A stretch of 64,000 bases of DNA from Capitulum mitella (Eukaryota; Arthropoda; Thecostraca; Pollicipedomorpha; Pollicipedidae). A model generated the notes under the pieces. It was not told where the DNA came from, made no database searches, and saw only the letters and a list, made by a program, of their open reading frames with translations. Positions 23,405-34,800 of the stretch are shown here, one piece after another. Positions within the stretch are counted from its first letter, which is position 1. Each line of letters starts with the position of its first letter. The position numbers were made by a program, and so were the translations under genes. Location of the stretch: positions 21,377,081-21,441,080 of the forward strand of contig CP099848.1 in the NCBI GenBank assembly GCA_030062745.1. The letters run 5' to 3'.

Positions 23405-23770
23405 CACGGAACAAAACTGGAAAATATTAGAAAGTGAAATAAAACAATAAATAAAAATTTACCCTAGCCTAACATAGTAACCAAACCTAACCTAACCTAA
23501 CCTAACCTAACCTAGCCTAGCCTGGCCTGGCCTGGCCTAACTTAACCTAACCTTACCTAACCTAACCTAACGTAGCCCAGCACAAGAAATCACGGAACAA
23601 AACTGGGAAATATTAGGAAGTGAAATAAAACAATAAATAAAAATTTACCCTAGCCTAACATAGTAACCTAACCTAACCTAACCTAACCTTACCTAACCTA
23701 GCCTAGCCTAACCTAACCTAACCTAACCTAACCTGATCTAACCTAGCCCAGCACATCCCAACCTAGCAGC
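23405..23770. repeat. Interstitial telomere-like (CCTAA)n block
   Basis: Two copies of a ~186-bp unit. Each consists of about 80 bases beginning CACGGAACAAAACTGG, then an array of CCTAA pentamers with variants (CCTAG, CCTGG, CCTTA). The second copy starts at 23591. CCTAA is the complement of TTAGG, the ancestral arthropod telomere repeat, so this is either a telomeric seed repaired into a break or an unrelated pentamer satellite. Confidence 0.85.
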
Positions 23771-25723
23771 CTAATCTAACGAGTATTAAATGTCAAAATG
23801 TAATAATACTGATATCAGACATCCCAACAATTATCTAATACAATAATATAATGGCGTAATAATTCAGCAGTTTCTTCAAGTTCAGTTTTTGGCAACAGAA
23901 TAGAATTTTCCTATATATGACGTCATTAATCGCTTGAAGATGCATGCAGGATCTACACGTCCTTGATGTCAATAACCTTAACCTTGGCGGCACTACATTT
24001 TCCGCCGCGGAATAATGTTGTCCTCCGCCAGTCGACTGCAGCACGGTATTACTGTGTCGTACGTTAACGTTACGATTCTGTTGTTATTGTTTAGAAAATC
24101 AAGTAGTGGAAAGTATGGTTAGAAACAGGATGATACATTCTTTACATTGGTGGCAATTATACAAAGCATTGTTTGCGATTTCGTCGGGCAGAAACTTACT
24201 GTTAGCCCCCTTTTTCCTAACATTTTGCACATGTGATGTATATACTGGGCATTATTGCACAAAAAGTTTCCTTCTGAGCAGATTGATTTCCTAAACCCAA
24301 CTGCATACCCAGACAGAGCTGTGCTACATTGTATGATGTATGTCAGCTAAATACCTTGCAATTGTTTCTCAGGTATGAGGATATCTTTATTCATTTTCAA
24401 TGCTAATTCTTAGTATAACACTATCATACTAATTATAAACCAATAAGGTCTTATTGTTCTGTTTTGTAAATGGAAGGTATGTAGAGATAGGTTAGACGAA
24501 GTTGGTTTGTGCATTATGTCCATTTTTCTGCTATGTAGGACATTTCTGTTCTATTTTTTATGTAAATTATATTTGTAATTGCACATCATGCCACATGACA
24601 TGGAATGCTTGTTTCCCTGCCATCTTGGATTCATTCCATGTAATGTTTATGTTCTTCTGCAAAGAATAAGATAACAAGATGGTGCTGTATCACCTGTGCC
24701 ACATGATATGGTGCAGCTTCTGCAATGCAGGAGGTTTTAATTGTAAAAGTGAAATGTCATTGGCATTTGTTTTCTGCAGCAAGAATTGTAGAGAATGTTC
24801 CATTTCATTAAATTTGTCCCTTTATTGCATTGAGATAATTGTACTCATGTCATACATCATGTATACCCCATATTCTCAACCACTACTCAGTGGTTACAAC
24901 ACATCATTAGCAACTTTTGGTGTGGGATTGGGGAAGATTAAATCACTTGTGAAGTATTTTTATGAAAATCATGGGAACATTTGCAAGTTTTTTTTAATGT
25001 TCCACCTTGAATTTAGGGTCCTTAACAAGGCACAGTGTATCTGGTCTGAGCACATGATTCTGACAAGTTTTTAAAGATGTCAGATCTCTCAAAAATTCTC
25101 TTGTATGACATATGCCAGCAAAGTTGTGTAGTGTATGTTATGGTTTGCTGTTAGCAGAATATTTTCATATCATACTCATATAATAGAATCAGCTCCCTTC
25201 AGTATGTGCTGAACAGTGTGTTGAATGAATGTTGTTAAGTTACTCTACCTTGAGTATGAAATATTCCCCCTTTCATCCAGTGCTTTGGAATTCAAAACCC
25301 TACATTGTCCATTGCAGCACAAAATGCCAAACATCACCACTTCAAGCATTTTAATTATACTGTTGTGATGAATTGACATGAATTACAAATTGCATGGTCA
25401 AGAGAGGACACAGTTCCCCAGTGTGATGATGATTTTGTTATTGTTGATGCTTATTTTGCACCAACCCAAGGTCATAGCTGTTTTATGATGAATAATTGAT
25501 GTTTCTGCCATCTCTTATCAATGATGTCTGGCATGGGATGTGACTTGTTGCTGAAGCTCATAGCACTCATTAAGCAGCTCCTTCATTTCCAGCTTGTATC
25601 AGGCTGCTGCATTGTCCACACTGCCCTCTGCCCCATCACCCAGGCGTCACTGGCCGTCCCCTGCACAGCAGGACTGTCGACCATCCGACCTCTGAGCAGT
25701 CGCCGCCGGTCCCCGGTCGCGCC
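23771..25723. other. Upstream region of DCTN1
   Basis: AT-rich from 23771 to about 25500 with no persuasive ORF. It turns GC-rich from about 25590, giving the 5' UTR. Acceptor-like signals at about 25641 (CACCCAG) and about 25672 (TGCACAG) suggest that the 5' UTR may be spliced from an upstream noncoding exon. Confidence 0.4.
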
Positions 25724-25894
25724 ATGGCCGAGCCGTCAGTCAAGGTCGGCCAGCGCGTGCAGGTCAAGGACAGCGCCGGCACGGTGGCGTACGTGGGCAC
25801 GGCCCAGTTCGCCTCCGGCAAGTGGGTAGGCGTCGTGCTCGACGAGCCGAAGGGCAAGAACAATGGCACCGTGCAGGGCAAGACCTACTTTCAG
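25724..25894 (+). CDS. DCTN1: DCTN1 exon 1: start and first part of CAP-Gly
   Basis: 57 codons, ending in phase 0 at TTTCAG|GTGGGT. Contains [16 protein letters not shown] and GKNNG, the microtubule-end-binding core. The canonical groove motif is GKNDG, so Asp is replaced by Asn at residue 47. Confidence 0.95.
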
Positions 25895-28800
25895 GTGGGT
25901 GTCGGGGTTCGGACGGGGCCTTTGCAGTGTCCGTAGGTGGTTGGTCAGTAATGGGACACAATAGGAAATGGAGAAAGCGATATGGGTGACAGTGTGGCTT
26001 GTTTGAAGCAAGTTGTTGCAAACAATTCGTGAGCCATTTTTGGGGTTTATGCCATGTAACAGGTGATGTTCCATTTATGGTGCATTCGCCCGCTGATGTT
26101 CTCCCTATTCGCGTCGGCGATTTGCTTCCGTGCACAACCGGAAAACATCGCGTACACTTGTGCACGTTGGCAGTGGTGAAAAGTAGCTTGTTTAATAGCA
26201 GTAACATTGCATTGATTGAACACCTCTATACTGTCGACAGCCGATCACGTTCCTTTTGCGGTAACACCCGAGCCGTGAAGTGGGTCGGGCGCTCTCTGAC
26301 GTCCTACTGTGCCCCCCCCCCCTCCCCCTGCCCGGCCGCTCTGACCCTGATGCGCCTCTCCGTCAGTGTGAGGAGAACCACGGCATGTTCGTGCGCCAGA
26401 CCCAGCTGACCGTGCTGGACGGCTCCGGCTCGGCACCTGGCTCCAAGGCCTCCACGCCGGCCCCGGAGAAGCCCAAGAGCCGGTAGGTGGTCGAGCGGTG
26501 CCGGCCGGGCCGGCCGCCCGCCGTGGGACCCCATGTGCTCGTGTCCCGAGGCCGGAGCACGCAGCGCCGGGCCCGGACTGAAAGCCTGCTGTGGGACCCC
26601 GTCTTCTCGTGTCCCGAGGCCGGAGCACGCAGCGCCGGGCCCCGGACTGAAAGCCTGCCGTCACAGGCGGAAGATCATTTCGTTGCTTTGTGCAGAAAGT
26701 TGTGGTTTTTGTTTTTCGGCATTTGTTCTACATATGGCGTTCGTGCCTATAGAAGTTTTCATTTTTATGAGATGACAGTGGGTAGGCACATGGTAGTCAA
26801 AGAATGTATGGACGAGTCATTTCTGTCTTTAATTGTTCCATTGCTTGTGTCACTTGGTTCTTAACGAGCAATCCATGGGTAACTCGTAATGATGTTGTCT
26901 CAGTGTCTGGCAGACGAATCATGTGTCGGACAGCCGCGGCCATGGCTCCTATTCCACCGTCTGATCTGTCCAGGTGGTGGCTGGCGACGGGAGTCGGACA
27001 TGGCTGCCTGACTGTTCTTTTTGTCGCGAGTTTTCCAGCTGGTGCTGAACTCGACGCTCTGTGTCCGTGTCTGTTGACGTTGCTGCAGTCGGCGCCAAAC
27101 TCTCGCCGCTGTCGTCCTCAGCAGACTCCAGTCCCGAGACATTCAGAAACGCCGCGCTTGCATGGCCGCGTATTGTTCTTTACTGTTTCAGCGTCCTTCG
27201 CCGCTCCGGTGCTGCGTTACTGCCTGCCTCTGCAGTCCCGCTCTGTCCCGCTACATCCCTGACCCGCGCTGGCCCGGTCCTGTGTCGCGTCAGACCCTGT
27301 TGTATCGTCCGATTGTCGCGGTGTTCTGCACCGGGCCGGTGTGGTGTGTGTGCGGGCGCCGAGTCCCCGCCAGCTGGCCAGTGTCTGCCGTGCGCTGGTG
27401 TGAGCCGTGTGTGCCCGTGCGTGCCAGCGCCGGGTCCCGGCAGTCGCTGCCGGTCGCGGGCGGCCTGTCGCGCCTGCCGCGGCTGTCGGCCGCCGCCGCT
27501 GCGCCGCCGGCCGCCGCCCCGGGCCGCTTGGGCCGGGCCCGCTCCGGAGACGACGTCCGCAAGTAGGCGCCGCCACCGCCGGTCTGCCGCGGAGGAGCCG
27601 GCCGCCCGGCCGCCCGGCGGACCGCGGCACTAACCAGCACTCTGTTAGAGTAGCCCTGAGCCCGGCGGCACGGCGCGGCTGGAACTAACCGTCGCCCGGT
27701 CTGGCTGCGATGCGTGCCCGCGCTCAGCGCGCCGTGCGGACCGCCGTGGCATGGGGAGGGCTTGTGTTGCCTGACGGAAACGTGAGACTAATCAGCACTG
27801 GACTACTAGACTAGCCGTCGCGCACTCTCCGCACTCCTGGATCTCTCTGAACAACTTGGCATGCAGAATAGAGGTAGACTTAGTCCACGTTGGTGGACCT
27901 GTTGGAGCTGACTAACATCGAATTGAGATGCCCCTAAGTGTGCGTTTTAAATGAGGACACGCCACGGTCTTAGTCAAAGTCTGGGTGCTGTGTCCCTCAG
28001 TCTTGCACTGCACTGAGTTGACAGAGGGACCAGTGGTCAGGTTGTAGAGGCGCTGCTGACATGGTCGGCTCACATCCCTCGATATTCGGGCCTCTTGGGC
28101 CTCGCAGCTGAAGGCTTGGTAGCTTCACCAGCCTTCTGTTCAGGTCAGGCCAGTCTTGCAAGCCGGCTGTCCTAGCCGTACCTAGCGGTTTGTGTGACGC
28201 CACCCCACCGGAGTGTGTACCTGTGTGGTGGTTTTGGTGTGGTCAGACCGAGACCCGGCCACCGCCGGCGAAAGCGTAACTCGGCCGCGGCCACTGAAGA
28301 CCGTCTGGTGTTGTTTTGTTGGCCGGAAACGCCTTTTTAAGACCTTGCCGCCTTGTGTTTTGCCGGCCTGCTGTGTCGGTCTGTGCCGTGCGCTGGTGCT
28401 GTGCCGTCACTGACGCTGTGTCGTCCGGTGTCATATGCTGTGTCGGCCTGCTGTGCCGTCGCTGGTGCCGCGCTGTGCCGGCCTGCTGTGTCGTCCGGCG
28501 CGGTAAGCTATGTCGGTCTGTGCCGTCGCTGCTGCACTGTGTCGGGCGTGTCGTGTCGGGCCGGGCCCGCGCCGCCTCCGTCGGTCCACTGACCGGCGCC
28601 GTTTCTTGCAGCCCCGGCAGGAGGGAGCCCCTGACAGGAAGGTAGGCCGCGACGGACGCCGGCTACCGCGGGAGGGGATCTGGTACCGGGTCGCACTGGT
28701 GGTGGGCACGCTACAGATCGCTGGTCACCGACGAGACGGGCTCTGCGGTGGTGTTCGAGGTGTTCGGGAGGGTCTGGGTCATGACGCACCGGTTCATCTC

Positions 28801-31800
28801 TGTGTGTGCTGTGGGCGTGAATTTGGGCCTGCGATGGGGTGTGCCCGGCTTGACGTGTGTCTGTTTTTTAGAGTGGCTGGGGTGAAACGGCACCGACTGT
28901 CGTGAGTAAACGGCGCCAGTGGTTCGCCTGCCTCCCTCGGGTGCACTTTTCCTCGCAGTGTTCTGAAATGGCAAGGTGTTATGAATGCTCTGGCATGTCA
29001 TTGTCTGCCAGCAGCGGGGACATTCTTACGTGGGATTCTTTGTAGAATTGTACTAAGTTCCTGATCTGTGAGAACTTTAACCGAACTGTGTTCTGAAAAT
29101 TATTGGGCTATGTCATAGAAAAAATGGATGCGGTCTGCATATTTTGTGTACCAAAACTGTCCCATTTTCTGGCGTATATAATATTATTCCTCGTTTTTAA
29201 GCGATATTGAGTCTTGGGGCTACATACAGGTTTGTTTTGCACTTGGGTAAAGTCTTGAACAGATGCAGCAGCGTGATTATTCCAGAACACTGTCTGCACG
29301 TGACTGCATCAGACCGGGGGTGAATGTTTTGTGTGGTGGCAGTTGCCGATCCTCCTTGGACGTTCCGACCGTAGGTTAATTCGCTTTCAGCCATGGAATA
29401 TCAGCACCGGAAAACGCAGGCACTGTTCTTTTTCGGCCCATCGTCATCGTCGAACTGTGCGGGGCCGGTCTGACCCAGCGGCTGTTTTTCCCTTTGGTCA
29501 GAAGGCCTTCTCGTGGTCCCGAATTTCCGCCGTTCCGCAGAGCAGGCGGTTCTGAGCGCTGGAGCGGGCTGGCTCCGCCGAACAGGACCGTCCGCCTGTC
29601 GGTTGGCGGACCCGCTCGCGCCCGCTAAACAGGACCGTTTGAGCCGACTGGGAGCCGAGCGGTGCCTGCCTGCCGGGCGGAGCCGTCTCTGTTCAGCGAC
29701 GTCCGAGCCCGGCCGTGAAGTGTGGGCGTTCTGCAGCCGGAGCGTGGCGGTGCGGTCACATGAGCGGGCCGCGGACGGATGTGGGGTCTGTCGGGTCCGC
29801 GGGCCGCTGGGGCATGCTGGTCGGCCTTTGGTGATGGGGCTGGCACTGGCGGTACCGTGTGGCTAGATCGGATCTGTTGGTGGATGTTTTAGGGCCTGCT
29901 GGATAGATGGCAGGCATTTGCCGTCATGAGTCGCCGGCTTCATTTACTGTAAAAGGTTCTGCACCGCCGTGGGGGTTGTTGGCGTCCTTCATTTTGTAAA
30001 TAGACCCGGAGCTCTGTCTATCTGATGACCGTCTTCAGCCCCAAAATGAAGAGGTTCCATCAGCTTGAACAGTCTGTTGGGCATTAGACGGCGTAGGCCC
30101 TTGGTGCGTTGTACATAATTTCTCAAACAGAATTGTCCGTTTCCGCTTTCCATGGAATCTGTGACGTGATTTTTTGGTAGGGGCTCCTGCTGTAGTACTG
30201 GTAGATGTTCCGTAGCATTAATTTCTAGTGGAATTCCATTGTTGCATTTTGGCACGGTGCATGTCGTACTCTTTCCACACCACAGTGTGTTATCTTCACC
30301 ACACTTCTGTCATGCGTTAAATGTAATGAATCCGTGTGTTTGCTGATGTCTTTGACCCTTATATATGTATGTGACGGTTATCACGTTTTTATCAGTTTCT
30401 TTTCGCTGCCGCCGGCTCCACTGCCGCCATCGACCACTGTCAGCCATAACAACCAACTCGTTGCAGTACCTACTGCGTTTTTGGCCCCAGCCACGCTGAC
30501 GCTGTCCGGCTGTCCGGGCTGTCCGCTGTCCGACAGCGTCCGGTGTGTCCTGGCCCCGCCGACCGTACCCGCGCACTGTGTCCGGAACGGCGTCCCCGTC
30601 CGGCGTGTCCCGGTACCCCTGTCCGCCCTGTCCGCTGCGGGGCGGGGCTGATGTCCGCCGTGTCCGCTGCGCCGCAGACTGCCGACGCCGGGCTCGGCGC
30701 GCTCGTCGGGCCAGTCGTCGCCGCGCGAGCCCACCAAGATCAGCCCCAAGGGCCGCAACATGCCCACCAAGAAGGCGGCCTCCACGCTGGAGATCTCGCC
30801 GAAGAAGGACCGCGCCGCGGCCGGCGGCTCCACGCAGGACCTCACGGCCGGGAAACGGGCCTCTTTTGTCGAGGTGAGTCGGTGCTCCTCCTTTGTTGAG
30901 TTGAGTCGGTTCTCGTTTGTGGAAGTGAGCCGGGTCCTGTTTGTCGCGGTGACCAGTGCCTTGTTTTTGAAAACGAGTTGGACCTCGATTCTTAACCGTA
31001 TTCCCGGAGGGCTAGACGGTATGGCCGATTCCCGGCAGGGGGGGCGGATTCGGCCTTCCCCCTGAGATCTCGAGAACTACTTATCCGATTTCTTTGCAAC
31101 AAACGGCAATCGATTTGCCGTGACGTGAACTACATTTTTATAAAAAGAAATTTTCAAAATTTTGAAATTTGTGGATACAGATGGGCAAAAATGTCAAAAT
31201 GGGGGGTACTTTTTGACTTCTTATAACTCCGTTGTTTATGGACCAATTTCGATGAAACTGGCATCAATCGAGAGATTATGGATAGGGCTTTTACCATGGG
31301 TATGCAAATTTGAAATTTTGAGAAAATTCATGGGCGTTCACAGGGTTTCAAAAATAGGGGGATTAGTTTTCTAATAACGGAATGAACAAAAGAGGCCAAA
31401 ACACTTTTTTAGCTTCTGCTAGTCATGTTATACTAAAGAAGTACAAATCGCATTACAATGTTTGTATAATGTTAGCATAGGCGGTGCCAGGGACATAAAA
31501 AAGGGGGAACTGTCATGGTCACACGTTCTTCAGATCAACTTGTGACCTTTGACCTTAAATGACCTCCAGTGACCTTGGGGTCGCCTGGAATGATGTCGTG
31601 TGCATTCAGTATTATCTGTAAACGTTTTTAATCGATTGAATTCACTCTATTCCAAAAAATTCATTTTTTGGCTTTTGCGATATAGGGTACGTGCACTGCC
31701 ATTTTAGGTCATAGCTCCGTGACCCGACCTGATATCAAGCTGAAACTTGGTACACAAGTAGAGGGCATCTTTCTACGTCATATATATTCCGGGTTTGGCA

Positions 31801-34800
31801 TTTGAAAAAATTGCGCCGAAATTATTGCGAAAAAACAAATTTTGACTTTTGACCTTGACCTGACCTTGTAAAGTGACCTCAGGTAAACAAAATTACATAT
31901 GCACATTGCCCAACTATTTAGCTATATATTCATATAAAGTTTTAAGTTTTATCTTAAAAACTCTGTTTTTGGCAGACATTTTCCTTTTACCCTCAACATG
32001 GCCAAAAATGACCTGAGGTGCCTCCCAAAAACGTTGCCTGGCTCCGCCCCTGAGCAAAATAGAATTTCGAAATTTTGTCACGGCGCGTAGAAGGAATAGC
32101 TAGGAAAAGTGACCAAGTTTCGTGAAGCTGCGTTAAAAAGCCTGGAATTGGCAAGCAAAAAACCCGAGGGGGGGCGGATTCCGCCCCCCCCTGCCGGGAA
32201 TAGGGTTAAGGTGAATCCAGCCGTGGGCAGCGACCGACGTTGGTTTAAACGGCCTTCAGGCTGAGTGCGAATGTGCCAGCGTGTGTGGAGCTGTTTGTCG
32301 TGTGAGGGTGGTCTAGGTTTAATGTAAGTGGTCGGAGCTTTCAGTCGCGAAAAGTGGCACACAAAGCTTGGCATTTAGCCACACTAATATGCTGTTGGGT
32401 CACAGGCAAAATCGGTATCTTGTGACGAGTGATGCTGGCCTGGCCCAGACCAGTGGCCTGAGAGCCGGCTGCCGTTTCGCAGACCAACTTTGTGGAGAGT
32501 CCGTCGCCGGCGACGCCTGGCCCGGCAGCGCCGGCCGCGCCGCAGGCGAGCGCGGCCGCCGCCGCCGACCAGCAGCGCGAGATCGACAACCTCCGGGACG
32601 AGGTCAAGGACCTCAACGAGAAGCTGGAGACGCTCAAAGGTGCGGCCGGGTCCGAGCCGCCGGGCTCGCCTGACGACGACTGAGTGAAGGGGGAAGGTGC
32701 CGGACAAGGAACTGGGACGGCGTTCGCTCGGCTGTGACGTTTCATGTGGATTCGGATGAAAACGTCTTGCGTGTGTGACGGTCTGAAAACAAGACTTTGG
32801 ATTTGACCCGGGGTCGGAATCCTCTGCTGTTCTCGATGCGGCCTTGGATCGCTGTGGTGTTGTCTGCGAACTGATCTTGCCAAACTGTGTCGAGTTTCCG
32901 GCGGATACCGGCATTTCGCCTGCTTACAACGGCTGGCGTGAGCGGCCGCGATGCGAAATGACGGACTTTGGTAACCGTAGACATGTTGAATATGACCACG
33001 AGGGGTCGCCCTGTCGAGCTGAACGGCGCCAGACGGACCCACCGCTGCTGTATAGCCATGCGCCCCGTGGGCACAAGTACTGGCTGCGTGGAAACTTCTT
33101 GGAGTTAAGATGAATACTCGTAACGAGTGTGTCTTATCTTGGATGCTGATCACATCGGTATCCTTTTATCCAAGCTAAATGTAAAAAAGAAAGTGTGAGT
33201 TGTTACTGCCATCAAAGCAGCCTTTCTAAACATGCTGCTTATCTCAGAGGCCCAGTACAGTTTCTGACACCTGAGCGATTATCCACTGCGGTTACAGCAA
33301 AGCGTGCTCAGGATCGGGAGAAGCTGAAGGAGTTTGACAAGGCGCGAATCCAGCTGGAGCAGCTGCAGGAGTTCAAGACCAGGATGCTGGAGCAGCAGGG
33401 TCAGCTTCAGAAGGAGGTAGGCTGTCCCAGTTACCGGAAAAACGGCGGGGGAGACCCAATCGAGACTGCCTGGGACGTTGTTCAGTGCATTGGATGGAGC
33501 ACTATGGTGCATCAGAATAGCACTTTTTGGGAAAAGTATGGTTGGTCAGGGATAGTCGGGTTCTTTGATTCAAGACGAGTTCAGCGGAGTCATTTTTATC
33601 GAAATGTATGCCTGATTGGGGGTGCGCAGAGCTTAAACATAGGGAGTTTTGGGCCATTTCCGTTCTGAGGGGGAGCCAGCAAGACGTCATAAAAATGGAC
33701 ATTGACATCGGCTAGGATGCATGCAACGAAGCCCATAGCGCTCGCTTACCATGGAGGGGAATAAGATTGGGGGCAGCAATGCTTAGAAATGAAAATATTT
33801 TAAACCGTGTCAAGATGGGTATCAGACGAAACCTCACAACCGAAGTGGCTCGATGGAGTGTACGTTAACGTGATGTGACCTCACCTGACCTCGGACCTTT
33901 CGAACCCCAGTTTGACCTCTGTGAAGAGAGAAAAATGTTGTTCCCTGCCAGATCAAAATCGATGTACCAAGCAGACCTTAACGTTACATAGGCATTCCAT
34001 AAAATATTCATTCTGAGTACATTTTATTGAAGGTACCTCCCGACCTCCATTACACAGGTCGACCATTCGCATTACGCATGACCATGTTATTGCACACGTG
34101 GCCGCTCCATGCAGTCGTATCCAGCACCTCACCCATCAAAGTGTGCTCAGTGCCCGTTTATCAGAGGTGCAGATCTTCTGCCAGTGGGCCTCCACTCCAT
34201 GCAGAAGCCACCGCAGTTGCTCCTCGTCATCGGTGACCAGGCTTGTGAAGTTCCTGATCATTGCCACACCTCTCTCTGCCACAGTATTTGGGACTTTTGC
34301 AATCTGCGCAAATTCGATATGGCTAGCATTGTCGGCTTCCCGAAGTAGCTGGAATATCAGCCAAGAGGACTTACCTATCAGAGCCGACAGGTATGTGTAA
34401 GAGTCGACGAACGGCGCAACATCCTCAAAATCCTCAGACGCCGGCATAGACAATGACTTTGAAACCATGGCTGCCTTTCCATCATCGCTGACGTCAGCCA
34501 ACGCCAAACTGAACACGACCTCCTGGGGCTTTAAATAGGTCACGTGGCAACGCGTCGGCAGCGGCCACGGGCTTGTCAACAGTCCCGTAGTGCAGCAGGT
34601 CCTGGTACAGCTTCAGGTCGTTACTAGGGGCGTCAGCGGAAAGTACAGTCATGCGAGTACGTGCTGCCGTCATGTGGGTACACCTAATGCACCCACATGG
34701 CTGTCTGCACCAGTTACCGCTGACGCCCCTAGTAGCGACCCGAAAGTGCACCAGGACCTGCTGCACTACCGGACGATTGACAAGCCCGTGGCCGATGCCG

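Noticed and set aside
23129..23407. Minus-strand ORF with a run of isoleucines that looks like a membrane protein
   Set aside because: It is the (AAT)n microsatellite read on the other strand.
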